Below, one piece after another: positions 45,566 to 56,393 of a stretch of 64,000 nt of DNA. Both the position numbers and the translations under genes were made by a program. Positions within the stretch are counted from its first letter, which is position 1. Each line of letters opens with the position of its first letter. Below the pieces are notes generated by a model, which did not search any database, was not told the origin of the DNA, and saw only the letters and a list, made by a program, of their open reading frames with translations. This stretch comes from Symbiodinium microadriaticum (Eukaryota; Sar; Dinophyceae; Suessiales; Symbiodiniaceae): NCBI GenBank assembly GCA_001939145.1, contig LSRX01000132.1, positions 263,734-327,733 on the forward strand, in the 5' to 3' direction.

Positions 45566-45918
45566 GGGGTCTCGGGACAATGCTGCCTTCTTTTCAAACA
45601 TTTTCGAGGTAGGAGAGCACGCAGGAGGTAAAGCATGTGGTCGTATATCTGCGACTTCGAAGTAAAAAGCCTTCGAATGCAGCCCGAGGCGTGGTGAGAT
45701 CCACACCTGCAGAAATTGTGTGCGGTGTGGGACTGAAGTGCGGACAGAGCGAGTAAGACACCAAACTCGGAAACTAGTGTGCTATGGAAAGCTCGTACCA
45801 GATGATGCCGCATATTTGCGACAAGAGCAGTCTTTGGGCATGAAGCTCGCCCTGAACATGCGTCCACAAGTAGGGAATTCACCGAAACAAAACTTGTTTA
45901 AGTTCCTGCGCATGCTCC

Positions 45919-47324
45919 TCAGCGCTTTCGGGACTGTGCAGCCTGGTTTCGCTCCTTCTCTTGCTGCTTGCGCCAGGCCACCGCCTGCTTCCAGGCCGTC
46001 CCCACCTCCTTTGCCGAGAAGTCCTTCGGGCGGAACCTCATGTTCCTCTGCTTGCCGAAAACATTGCAGGTTGCATGCCAGGACTGCTCGCCACGGTTCC
46101 ACTTGATCCCTGGCTGCGGCCCCAGCGGCTCGAAGTTGGGGAGCTCCGAGAGCGGCTTCACCGGCACCACTCCTCCCTCGGATTCCACCCCGAACTCCCG
46201 GGCCAGCTCCCGGGCCCGGGCCTCGGCCTCCTCCTTCACCTTGAAATAGCCTCCGTGGACCAGCTTCTGGGTGGAAGGGTCTGTGACCCGCGCCCGATAC
46301 TCTCTCGTGCTTTTGTTGTAAACAACGCCCCTCACCGTGGAGCCGGAGGCCTTCTCCGTGCTGGGCTTCGGCGGCTTCAGCTTCCCCTGGCGCACGAGCT
46401 CCTCGCGGAAAGCCTTGGCCTCCTGGAGGGCCACCTCCTCGGCCTCGGCCTCGCTGAGGCCCAGCTTCATGTGCTTGGAGATGGGGAAGGTGCAAGACTT
46501 CCGGCTGTTGCCTTCCCACCATTGAGCGCGCCAGCATGCCACGTCTTTGCGCCAGACAATTCCCTGCATGCCGCTCTGGCGCTCCAGGCCGCGGAAGTTC
46601 CTCGTCACGACCTGGGTTTCATCGGCTCTGGTCTCGTCTCGGCTGGGTGGCTCCGCAGTCTTCGGCTCGTCAGGTTCTGGGACAGAGCCCACAGACTCGA
46701 AGATCTCGAGGCCCTGCATGGCGGAACCCCCTCCGGTCGGTGCGAGCTTCATCATTCCGTCCTCCACCAGTAGCCAGCCGTTGCCGGCCCAAGCTCGCAT
46801 CGGAAGGTCCCGCATCCAAGGCCACATCTTCATGCACTCAGCTGCTCGGTGCTGATTGCCGGTTGAGCTCCTGTGGGCTTGCGGCCTGGATGTGGCAGTG
46901 GTTTCTGTCTGTCGCTCGCTGCTTGCGCCACTGTTGTCATGGAACAAGACATGGTTTGGGTTCTCGTGGTAGAAGTCGCGCAACTCTCTGAACTGCTCCT
47001 TGCCGAGGAGCTGCACGCATGCTGTTGTCTGTTCTCTTTCACATCCCTGCAACGGAGCTGCTGCCAATCCAAGAAAAGGGCTGGCCGGGCAGCAGGGCTT
47101 TGTGGGCAGCCACGTCTTGCCAGAGGATTGAAATGCTAGGCATTTCTCGGCCCACTCTGTCAATCGCGACTCGAAGGATGGAACGAGGACGTCCGGACTC
47201 TTCTGGCTCAATCGACGCCTCTTCGGCCCAGGCTGCTCAAAGTCCTCTTGCTTGATTTGCACCTGCTGCTTCTCATCCGCTTTCTCCTGCTTGGCGCCAG
47301 TCCTTAACTGGAAGGCAACATCAA
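45919..47324 (-). CDS. AP2-like triple-module DNA-binding protein, paralog 4 (main exon)
   Basis: About 468 residues to the TGA at 45919-45921. The N-terminus reads AKQEKADEKQQVQIKQED, with KQE sites. The invariant region follows, then an acidic spacer (SVGSVPEPDEPKTAEPPS). Module 1 is the most divergent of the five (WRKDVACWRAQWWEGNSRKS, with two extra Trp and fewer basics). Module 2 (YNKSTREYRARVTDPSTQ) and its linker EFGVESEGGVV group with paralog 1. Module 3 (SWHATCNVFGKQRNMRF) is its own type. The C-terminal helix has VGTAWKQ where the others have VEKAWKQ or VEKSWKQ. As in paralog 3, a telomere-like CCCTAAG sits at the presumed acceptor. Confidence 0.75.
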
Positions 47325-47702
47325 CTTAGGGTTGAGGGTGTAGGTTTGACGTTTTAGGGTCTAGGGGCAAATTAGTAGAGCCACAAGGCCGGAAGTCCCT
47401 GAACATTGAAGCGAACTGGCTGATCTGGTTTCGGACTTCCACTGTCGGAGTGCAGGTCTTGCCCAAATGCGCGGTTGGACCAGCCCCTGGCAGCCCTTTC
47501 ATCCCTCGAAGATACAGCTGCAAGACTGAAGCCCGAAACCGTAAACCTCAAGATCTTACAGCACAGTTACACCCATAGCCTTCGAGTCAGCCCATAGTCC
47601 TGTATCGCGCTCAAGAGACTCGCGGCATATAAGGTTCCTGACCGCTGCCAAGCCGCGACTCGCTTTGCGACTTCGTGTCCTCCGTGATGGGGGAGACAGG
47701 AT

Positions 47703-47791
47703 ACCCACAGGCTCCATAGAAGTTGCTTTTTGGAGTACCTTAAAGGATCCTAAATATAAACCGCAAAAAGGACGACTATGGAGCCTATGGA
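47703..47791. mobile_element. MITE-like palindrome, family 2, unit 4
   Basis: Counterpart of 32831-32923. It opens acccacaggctccatagaag and closes gactatggagcctatgg. Its shared position in units 3 and 4 groups these two units. Confidence 0.75.
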
Positions 47792-48423
47792 TAAAGATTG
47801 TGCATAAGAACGGTTGCATTTGTCTGCAGAGCTGACTGATTGATATGCTTTTGCAGACTCCTGCAGACCTAGACACCGGAATGAGGCCATGAAAGCGGGA
47901 AGATGCACGAAGCCCTCTGACTTGTAAACACTGAACAACACAATGTGCAGAAGTTAAGCCCTGCAACATCCTGTAACTGTCACCTGCAGGTTTCTTCCTC
48001 AGCTTCTGGATAGGAACATCCAGGCCCCAAGCCAAGTGCAGCGCTGCCAAATAAACATGAGGACTTAGAAAGGCTGCTGACATAATATCACAAGAGTTTT
48101 ATCGCATCAAACAACAGGTATGAACAACTAGAACTTCAGTGAGTGAGACCGGACAACACCGATCTTTGTTCATATCTTCCTAGTTACTTCGGGTGTCCCT
48201 GGCATCAGATACATGTGGCATAGAGACGACAGTATCAGCAGAAGTACCAGTAATGCCTGCTTGACTATTCACAACGGTTGACGACATCTGTCGTTAACGA
48301 TATGCAGCAGTGGCACCGGCAATCGCAGGAACCGCAAGCAGCAAGCAATTCAAAATCCCAACAAACCAACTACGTGTGAAGATCTTGGTAGCCGAAACTC
48401 AAAATGTCGACCCCGCCTTCAAC

Positions 48424-48512
48424 TTAAACATTGTAGACGTGTTCACAGCAGGAGTCCTCCTGCTTGACTTCACGCTTGATCTCAGCCTTGACCTTCCAAG
48501 TAAGATAGCACT
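48424..48512 (-). CDS. Module B, unit 4
   Basis: Reads YLTWKVKAEIKREVKQED then SCCEHVYNV and TAA. The tail differs from units 1-3 (DLSLQTCV, DPSF). Confidence 0.35.
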
Positions 48513-48947
48513 TGGAAATGACAACTGCGTATGTAATGTAGCCGCTCATCTTCTCTCTCCAATGTTTGTAGGCGTATGTCAAGACACCCTGACACCCCAA
48601 AGCGTGCTCTGAGGTCAAAAAAGGACGTACGACTCCTCGCGGCACAAACTACTGCGCTGTACCAGTTATGCACTGAACATGTACGCGCTCTGCATTCCGT
48701 ACCCGTTCTGCAGATTCGTCTCTCTCTCATACACATAAGTACATGCATGTATGCGTGCACATGTAGCCATCCCGTCTAGCAGCCTAGCATGCAGGGATCT
48801 AGGTCTCAGGCGTCCAGCATGGTCTTGCATTTTGGTACTTACAACTCTTCACATTGGATCTGCAGCATCTTTCCAGGTGGCCTTCGTGCGCATTCTTCGA
48901 CGAGAGCTGACGACCTCCATGACAGGATAGGATTTGGGGGGTCTAGA

Positions 48948-49110
48948 GTTTAAAGATGTTTAAAGAGGAGTTGGCCCTGAGACCTTAGGAAGTCAAGCCA
49001 GACAAACCCTCCATTGACAATCACCCTTNGTTTAAAGATGTTTAAAGAGGAGTTGGCCCTGAGACCTTAGGAAGTCAAGCCAGACAAACCCTCCATTGAC
49101 AATCACCCTT
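48948..49110. other. Exact 81-bp duplication around an N: probable assembly join
   Basis: 48948-49028 and 49030-49110 are identical (gtttaaagatg to aatcaccctt), separated by a single N at 49029. The same segment occurs once in unit 5 (58120-58200). This is the signature of two contig ends that overlap but were joined with a placeholder N. Confidence 0.9.
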
Positions 49111-49574
49111 GAACCGAATCCTCTAATGGACCTGACCGCCTGTGTAAAAATCCCTCTATAAGCCTTCCAAACTGAAAGCACTTCGTGACTAAATCCCCAA
49201 GCCTACAGACCAAAGGGGCAACAACCTAGGCCGTTCTGACCATGTTAAATGGTATTGTTCCAGGGTAGACGCGTTCCAAGGCCATGCAACCATACCCCCG
49301 AAGCCTCAACTGAAAAAAGGATGCAGAGGTGGACTGAGCCCTGTCAGGATTTCAGGTTTGGGGCTGAGGAAACCGGGACCTTGAGGTCAATCACCGGACA
49401 GATAAAACACTGAGACCCCCCGAATTAAAGGTGATTGTGCATCATTATTCAATGGTATTGTGACATGAGGCACTAGCATCATGGTTTGACAGCAACCCTC
49501 TGTCGAAAAATGGTACTCCCTTCAACCCGAAGCGCCCTGTCTCACAACTGAAGGAGAAGCACCCAGCATCCCAT

Positions 49575-49716
49575 CAGCCTTCCATGTCGTCTCCTCCTTG
49601 ACTTCCACCTTGATATCCTTGGACGACTCCTGCTTGATCTCCGTCTTCACTTTCTTCTGCGCATCCTTCGATGCCTCCTCTTTCACTTCTCTCTTCATAT
49701 CCTTCAGGCACGCTGT
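49575..49716 (-). CDS. Module E, unit 4
   Basis: Reads LKDMKREVKEEASKDAQKKV, then KTEIKQESSKDIKVEVKEE and TTWKADG. All six sites are kept. RKADG is changed to WKADG. Confidence 0.45.
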
Positions 49717-50239
49717 GCTAGTCAAACGGCTTCAACGTGGGTGCCGCATTGGGAAGCCCGAGCCTCAAATCACGGGTCAAAGTCTTGTCCAGTATCCTTA
49801 AGATCCAAAGGCTGACCTTTGGGAGTAGATTGGGACTCCCACAAAGGTTAAAGGTTACCTACTCTACCTTTCTGAAGTGGAAAAGTTGAACCCGCACTGC
49901 AGGGCCAGAAACTAGCAAGCGGCCTGAAGCCCTTCACATTGACTTCAGCTCTACAAGTACAACCGAGTCGAAGCTATACCAACTACACTGTTTGGTATCC
50001 CATTGCAATGCACAGCATAGAAAGCATATGTGCTCTGAAAGTGCTTGCTTCGCTTCAGCAGCACACACACTTTCAAACAATCAGCAGACAGAATACCGAT
50101 CAGCCCGACGTGTGAAACCTGCACCCGCAGGCTGCTTCGGGCCAAAACAAAGGTGGAAGCAAGACCAGTCATCCCTAAACCCTCAACAACTCAACAACCC
50201 TGAATACCTCAAAGAAACGATGTCCGAAATCCCGCAATC

Positions 50240-50345
50240 CTAAACCAAAAGCTTCGCCCCACTCGCCTGCCGGAGCTTCTGCTTAGTGTCTACTACTTCG
50301 CCTCTACGGCTTTCTTGCTCCTGCCAGGATCGAGGCTTGCGACAT
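50240..50345 (-). CDS. Module F, unit 4
   Basis: Reads RKPRSWQEQESRRGEVVDTK then QKLRQASGAKLLV and TAG, about 80 percent like unit 3. Confidence 0.4.
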
Positions 50346-52260
50346 CAATTTTGGATGGCACTCTAACCACGCTTTGGGCGCTGCCTTGCGAAGTCGGGGA
50401 CCATGAAACATCAGCAGCAGATGACCGCCATTAAAAAAAAAAACTGCCAACACGAGCAATCATGCATCTGCATCTGCCTCCAACTCTTGTTTGACCTCAT
50501 CCTTCACCTCCAGGCTTAATAAGGGTTTGACATTAAGGTTTTAGGGTTACAGGCCGGGCCACTACGGCACTGAATTTTGGGGTGGGGAGGTTTGTGATTA
50601 GCGACGCGGTATACTTCTAAATGCAGGGTTGTGCATCTCAGGACGGCTGAATACTCCCTCTTGTGAAAACAGAAACAGCACGGATTCGTGTCGGCTTGTC
50701 TGCCTCACTCACGTGGAATAGCCACACTCAGAGAATGGGGTTGCGAAGGCTGAAAGCTAGACAGCCCCCAACACCGTCGTGCTGACTCCCGGGCGCCTCA
50801 ATCTCCGTCGCCGCTTCTTGCTGTACTTGTTGAGGTCCGGCTGGCTCCTTCCGTTTGTATCTTCAGATCAAGGCAGAGGTGGAGTAGTGGAGGTATAGTG
50901 CCATGCGCCATGAGCCTCAACCTCACAAGCACACCCTGCTTGACAAATGTCGGACGCACACTCCAGCCTCAGGCTGTTTGGAACTTCCCTACCCTGCCCT
51001 GCCATTCTGTGACTTCGCTCACCTTGAACGGTTCTGAATACAGACTTCATACAGCCTACATAGGTCCAATGCGTGAGGGTTAAAACGTTTGGATGCGCAC
51101 CGTAATTACATCCGCGCAGTCTGTTCAATCCGCAGCCCTCCAGCCATATACCATATACGCCCAATCGTATAGCAATCCACACAATGGAAGGGCCGCAGTC
51201 ATTACCATAGCGCTCTGGTGTATAATCTTACGGACTTGTCTCAAGTATCATTCCGACCCCAGTAGTTACCTCAACCCTGAACCCTTAACCCTCTGCTCCT
51301 GGTTCTTAGCAGAATGGTCGACTCTGCATTCCTGGCAGTGAAACGTGATTTGTTAGCCATTCGGTTTGAGAGCGTTGTTCCGGGAAGGTTTTAGCAGACC
51401 CCAAACCCTACACCCTAAACCCTAAATCCTACACCCTAAACCCTAAATCCTAGACCCGAAGTCTCATAAACAAAACAACACAGACGCCGAAAATCCCAAA
51501 AAACCATCGGAGCCTCATGCCGTAAACCATGAACACCCGACCCAGCAACCCCAAAGCCTACACTGATACGACTAAGGCCCAAACCAAACCCTGAAGCCAG
51601 TACCCCGATGGACTGAGCCCCAAAGTCCTTAAGCCCTGGTGCCTCTTTCCTTCTGTAACCCTAAACCAAGAAGAGCATGGGCGGACCCACTTTGGACCCG
51701 TCAGATTAATAGCTTCGGAGGCTCAAGTTTTAAGTCATCGCGATTCACAGCAGACGGGTTCAGAAGCTTAGCTTTGATTCAAGGGCCTTGATGTTCAGAA
51801 CAGAGCTCTTTGGCCATGCTCCGTGCATGGTGTTTCGGGGGTTGGGGCTTAGGATTCACTGCGGACTGGTGATACCTTTGGCTCCCAACGCCTGAACTCA
51901 AGACCGTGGCAAACTGCACACCTCGAAGAATATGAACAGCTCTGCACCTCAAAAACCTTTCTCGTGCAGAAAAGCAGACTAGAAACCATGGGCCCTGCAC
52001 CCTCGACCCTGTAAACCAATCGAGAGAGCTTATACGAATGCTTCAAAGGGGGGAGCCACAGCCAACAAAGACAGAGACGACTGATCCCAAAGCCCTGTCC
52101 TGCCAAGCCTTATAAACCCTAAACCCTGGACCCCAAACTCTTAACTCTAAAATTATGTGAAAGAAGGACGCGGACTGTAGTACTCGCAGCCATCAACTAC
52201 AAGTCCTCAACCTCTAGATTCACAAAATACCACGACATCAAATCTAGAAGCCTTATGACC

Positions 52261-52359
52261 TAGGGGCCGAGTACCTTAGCCCACAAAAGGTTAACCTTTT
52301 GAACTATAATAGGTTTATATGAGCCCCAAAAGGTTAAAGGTTACCTACTCAGCCCCTTA
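52261..52359. mobile_element. MITE-like palindrome, family 4, unit 4 only
   Basis: Opens taggggccgagtacctt and closes ggttacctactcagcccctta, with inner arms aaaaggttaacctttt and aaaaggttaaaggtt. It interrupts the aagcctta..gatgatgtgtaggac sequence that is continuous in units 1-3. Confidence 0.7.
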
Positions 52360-52374
52360 GATGATGTGTAGGAC

Positions 52375-52475
52375 TTAGGGCGAAGGGTTGAAGGTGCTTG
52401 CGGCCTGCCGCAGCTTCGGTGGACGAGAATTTCGCTGCTTGGCAACCTTCACTGACAGAACGAGCACCTCGGCGC
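52375..52475 (-). CDS. Module G, unit 4
   Basis: Reads VLVLSVKVAKQRNSRPPK then LRQAASTFNPSP and TAA. Full-length form. Confidence 0.4.
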
Positions 52476-53227
52476 AAGTTCACAATAAGACGGTACTCTT
52501 GGGGCGTCTGTACAGTGGCAAGAAAGCGATCGACACACTATGATAAAAGAAAACTAACACAAATGTTCCTAGGAGGCCAACTAGCACACTCGGAAAACTA
52601 TGAACCCTGACACTGCCAGCTGCAAAATTCCTGGTTGAGGGTTGAGGGGCTAGGGTGTAGGGGTTAGGGCTGGATGTGGTTTGGATTCGTGGGGCGAGGG
52701 TGTAGCTGTTGCTGATTCTGTGCTGCGATGTGCGTTCCTTGATGTTCTGAAAAAAACTCCTCCGAAGAATACAAGGACGACTGGTGTCAGCGACGCTGTA
52801 GTGAACGAAAAATAGCATGCTGCACTATACTATCTGCTTGCATCGTGTTTGCACAGTGGAAAACATCACGGAGAATGCGGCGATGTCCGGCCACGGTTGC
52901 TGGAACGTCTAGAAAGCCGACGGACCGTACTCATGCTGTCAAGGCCTCTGACTGACCCAACTTGCCCGTGCATGCTACCCTAAACCCTACATCCTAAACC
53001 CGAAACCCTAAACCGCGATGATTGTCGCTTCGGGTACTTTCAGGCTTTATAGAGTTGGGTAGATTCCAACTTCAAGGGCCTTGACAGCCGTCCGGACCCC
53101 TGAAACTGCTATGAAAGCAGCGAGTAGTTGTGTTGCTTCCATCGACTATGGACTATGAGTTTTGGTGCTTAAACCGGATACAACGTCCTGATTTTTGAAT
53201 GAGTACTTGAACACGTAGTCTCACACA

Positions 53228-53305
53228 TGTTCAGGAAAGTCGCATCCGCGGAAGCCATAGCGCGGTCTCTTGCAACAGTGGAATCTTGAGCCGCTCCACG
53301 TCGGA
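53228..53305 (-). CDS. Module H, unit 4
   Basis: Reads AAQDSTVARDRAMASADA then TFLNMCE. The base change near 53257 (gcc/gct in RAMAS) is synonymous in this frame. Confidence 0.3.
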
Positions 53306-54048
53306 TTCAGGGTTGGGTCTGCGGCTTAGGGTTTTGGGTGTGGGGTCTGGGGCATGGTTGGGTTTTCGGCTTCAGGGTTGGGACTTGCCGTGCCAAGCCG
53401 CATCTGAATGTGAGATGAAGAGGGTGCGCAGCGCACTATATCGGGTCCGACAGGTGTCTGGTCCCCTGGGAAATTATATAGAGATTCGGGGCTGCAGGGC
53501 CTACAACGACAAGGCGTGTACAGGACTTATAACAGGATTTACTCCCTTGTTCAATCACCGGGCCCGCAAAAGTTCAATCCTTTCTAAGATAGACCAAGCA
53601 TATGAGGCCAACAAGTGTAAGGTTCTCCCATCATTAGCTGAGTAAGTTTAGCATCTGTAAGAATACCTACCAAGGTCCCCCGCAACCCCATCGATCCTCC
53701 AAGCTCAAAACGCTTGAAAGCTCTGCGCCAAAAATATCGGAACCCTGAAAACTAAACCTTAAACCCTCAGGGATTAGGGTGTAAGGTTGTAAAATCCTAT
53801 ACCTCAACCCTAAGTAACCTACGGTTTCAGGTTTCTTTATACTAACTTCCTTAAGTAAAGTCCTCGAGACAGGTAGGCTTCTGCAGGGTGCACCAACTCT
53901 GAGGCTCACAACTGGAAGAGACTGAAACCATGCCTGGCCCCCTTCTTAGAGTTTAGGGTTCGAGAGGCATCTAGCATGCGGTTGCTATGTTACTTCAACG
54001 ACCCAACCCCAAAACTACTGCAAACCCCAAACCCCCAAACCCTAAACC

Positions 54049-54059
54049 CACGCCTGTGA
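54049..54059 (+). other. Empty LINE target site in unit 4
   Basis: Single copy of CACGCCTGTGA between aaaccctaaac and cccaatcc, aligning on both sides with the flanks of the LINE in unit 3. It shows the pre-insertion state. Confidence 0.93.
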
Positions 54060-54414
54060 CCCAATCCTAACCCTAAGTTAAACCCGGCCCTGTCCAGGCT
54101 TACTCGAAAAGTAGAGATCCTCGTCGGCCCAGACCGTGTCAGGGAATAAATGCTTCTCAGATGGCAGGAAGAAGTAAAATATGGGCCTGAGTGGCTAGAC
54201 CACTATTCCCTGAGGCCTTTTTTTCAATTTAGTACAACATTCCCCCAACTCCCTATTCATTTGCTAAGGCTCGTATAGTAGCAGATGTTAAAGCATATGC
54301 GCGGACTGCAGACTCAACTAAACCTACGTTGGGGGGTTGCTCGTGGTTTGTATGTGTAACTTACAGACAGTTGTAAATGATAATAACACAAATAAATGAG
54401 GTAATCGGTAGATA

Positions 54415-54585
54415 ACTGCCGATAGGCAGACAGATAGATAGGTAGCTAGACGCATACATAGACAGAACGACAAATAGACAGATAGACGCAAAGACAGATA
54501 GACGCTAGATAGACAGGATAGTTTTCAGATAGATAAAAAGGAAAGATAGATAAAGAGACAGACCGACAGACAGATAAGGTGCGGG
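54415..54585. repeat. GATA/CAGA-type microsatellite, unit 4
   Basis: Third copy of the unit-tail microsatellite, with runs of agacagatagac. Confidence 0.85.
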
Positions 54586-54845
54586 GTCTCGGCAAATTCT
54601 TGTAGGACAATGCTGGCTGTTTTTCGACGTAGGAGAGCACGCAGGAGACAAAGCATGTGGTCGCATATCTACGAAACACAGAAAAAGGCCTTCGAATGCA
54701 GTGCACGAGGCGGGATGTGATCCACGTGCGCATGATTTGTGTGTGGCGCACGTGGGACTGAATTGCACACATGCGCAAAGCGAGTAAGACACCACATCGG
54801 AAATTGGTATGCCACGGAAAACTCGTCAACGGATGATGCCTTACA

Positions 54846-54848
<3 letters not shown>

Positions 54849-54878
<30 letters not shown>
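54849..54878. repeat. (AT)n microsatellite
   Basis: About 14 AT units inserted in the 3' flank of paralog 5. The other units have only tatatcatct here. Confidence 0.9.
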
Positions 54879-54881
<3 letters not shown>

Positions 54882-54995
54882 CTATGACAACATTAGTCTT
54901 TGGATATATGAAGCTCGCCCTGAACATGCGTCCACAACGAGAGAATTCAACGAAACAGAACTTGTTTAAGTTCCTGCACATGCTGCACATGCTCC

Positions 54996-56393
54996 TCATC
55001 GCTTCCGGGACTGTGCAGCCTGCTCTCTCTCCTTCTCCTGCTGCTTGCGCCAGGCCACCGCCTGCTTCCAGGCCTTCTCCACCTCCTTCGCCGAGAAGTT
55101 CTTCGGGCGGAATCTCATGTTGATTGTCTTTCCTCCAACAGCGCAGCACGCATGCCAGGCCTGCTCGCCACGGCTCCAGTAGATCCCCTTCTGCGGCCCG
55201 AGGGGCTCGAAGTTGGGGAGCTCCGAGAGCGGCTTCACCGGCACCAACTCCTCCTGCAGCCCCAACTCCTTGGCCAGCTCCCGAGCCCTGGCCTCGGCCT
55301 CCTCCTTCACTTTGAACATGCCACCGTGGACCTTCTTCTTGGTGGAGGGGTCAGTCATCCGCACCTGATAGGTTCTGGTGCTTTCGTTGTAGTGAAGGCC
55401 CCTCACCACGGAGCCGGAAGCCTTCTCTGTGATGGCCTTCGGCGGCTTCAGCTTCCCCTGGCGCACGAGCTCCTCGCGGAAAGCCTTGGCCTCCTGGAGC
55501 GCCGCCGCCTCGGCCTCGGCCTCGCTGAGGCCCAGCTTCATGTGCTGTGAGATGGGGAAGGAAGGCCTCTTGCGCTTGCCGGCCTCGATGAAGGACATTT
55601 GCCAGCACTGTTTCGGCACGTGCCAACTGATTCCCTGAATGCCGCTCTGGCGCTCCAGGCCGCGGAAGCTCCTTGTGACGACCCGGCCTTGCTCGGCTCT
55701 GGGCTCGGCTCGGCTGGGTGGCTCCGCAGGCTTCGGCTCGCCAGGTTCTGGGACGGAGCCCATGGACTCGAAGATCTCGAGGCCCTGCATGGCGGAGCCT
55801 CCTCCAGTCGGTGAGAGCTTCATCATGCCGTCCTCCACGAGTAGCCAGCCGTTGCCTGCCCAAGCTCGCGTGGGAAGGTCCCGCATCCAAGGCCACATCT
55901 TCATGCACTCAGCTGCTCGGTGCTGATTGCCGGTTGAGCTCCTGTTAACCTGCGGCCTAGATCCAGTAGTGGTCTCTGTCTGTCGCTCGCTGCTTGCGCC
56001 ACTGTTGTCATGGAACAGGACATGGTTAGGGTTCTCATGGTAGAAGTCGCGCAACTCTCTGAACTGCTCTTTGCCGAGGAGCTGCACGCATGCTGTTGTC
56101 TGTTCTCTTACACATCCCTGCCACTGAGCTGCTGCCAATCCAAGAAAAGGGCTGGCCGGGCAGCAGGGCTTCGTGGGCAGCCACGTCTTGCCAGAGGATT
56201 GAAATGCTAGGCATTTCTCGGCCCACTCTGTCAGTCGCGACTCGAAAGATGGAACTGAGACGTCCGGACTCTTCTGACTCAGGCGACGCCTCTTCGGCCC
56301 ATGCTGCTCGAGGTCCTCTTGTTTTACTTGGACCTGCTGCTTCGCATCCACTTTCTCTTGCTTTACGCCAGTCCTTAATTGAAAGGCCACATC
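54996..56393 (-). CDS. AP2-like triple-module DNA-binding protein, paralog 5 (main exon)
   Basis: About 465 residues to the TGA at 54996-54998. The N-terminus reads DVAFQLRTGVKQEKVDAKQQ then VQVKQEDLEQHG, with two VKQE sites. Basic PKRRRL and the invariant region follow. Module 1 (WHVPKQCWQMSFIEAGKRKR) groups with paralog 2. Module 2 (YNESTRTYQVRMTDPSTK) and linker KELGLQEELV group with paralog 3. Module 3 (CCAVGGKTINMRF) groups with paralog 3. The protein is therefore a mosaic of types found elsewhere in the array. The reading frame has no ATG near its start. Upstream it reads CGIVDVAFQ and then meets a TGA about 30 bases further on, so a splice acceptor is expected but not obvious. Confidence 0.75.
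   Translation of the reverse strand, partial: DVAFQLRTGVKQEKVDAKQQVQVKQEDLEQHGPKRRRLSQKSPDVSVPSFESRLTEWAEKCLAFQSSGKTWLPTKPCCPASPFLGLAAAQWQGCVREQTTACVQLLGKEQFRELRDFYHENPNHVLFHDNSGASSERQTETTTGSRPQVNRSSTGNQHRAAECMKMWPWMRDLPTRAWAGNGWLLVEDGMMKLSPTGGGSAMQGLEIFESMGSVPEPGEPKPAEPPSRAEPRAEQGRVVTRSFRGLERQSGIQGISWHVPKQCWQMSFIEAGKRKRPSFPISQHMKLGLSEAEAEAAALQEAKAFREELVRQGKLKPPKAITEKASGSVVRGLHYNESTRTYQVRMTDPSTKKKVHGGMFKVKEEAEARARELAKELGLQEELVPVKPLSELPNFEPLGPQKGIYWSRGEQAWHACCAVGGKTINMRFRPKNFSAKEVEKAWKQAVAWRKQQEKEREQAAQSRKR

Larger units (their letters stand above)
30701..45688 (-). repeat. Tandem unit 3 of the AP2-like gene array, interrupted by a LINE
   Basis: About 7.8 kb without the 7,149-bp LINE. It has every module (B, D, E, F, G, H) plus an extra chimeric E copy and a duplicated ~450-bp segment (34660-35105 against 35310-35760). 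The 32830 family 2 MITE and a telomere-like run just upstream of the long exon (32347-32390) are shared only with unit 4. 32400-33440 and 33520-34440 show no gene beyond the listed pieces. 37690-38024 and 45196-45688 are the two halves of the unit tail on either side of the LINE. Confidence 0.85.
45689..54709 (-). repeat. Tandem unit 4 of the AP2-like gene array
   Basis: About 9.0 kb. Module D is missing: the sequence jumps from gaggtggactg to agccctgtcagg near 49340, where unit 5 has about 700 bp with D. Otherwise B, E, F, G and H are present. It carries the intact LINE target at 54049-54059. 47325-48420 contains the family 2 MITE and no gene. 50360-52370 holds mostly unique sequence with a telomere-like run near 51405-51450. 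A short minus-strand piece near 50472-50515 (SLEVKDEVKQELEADADA) resembles one in unit 5 at 60523-60565. Confidence 0.85.
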
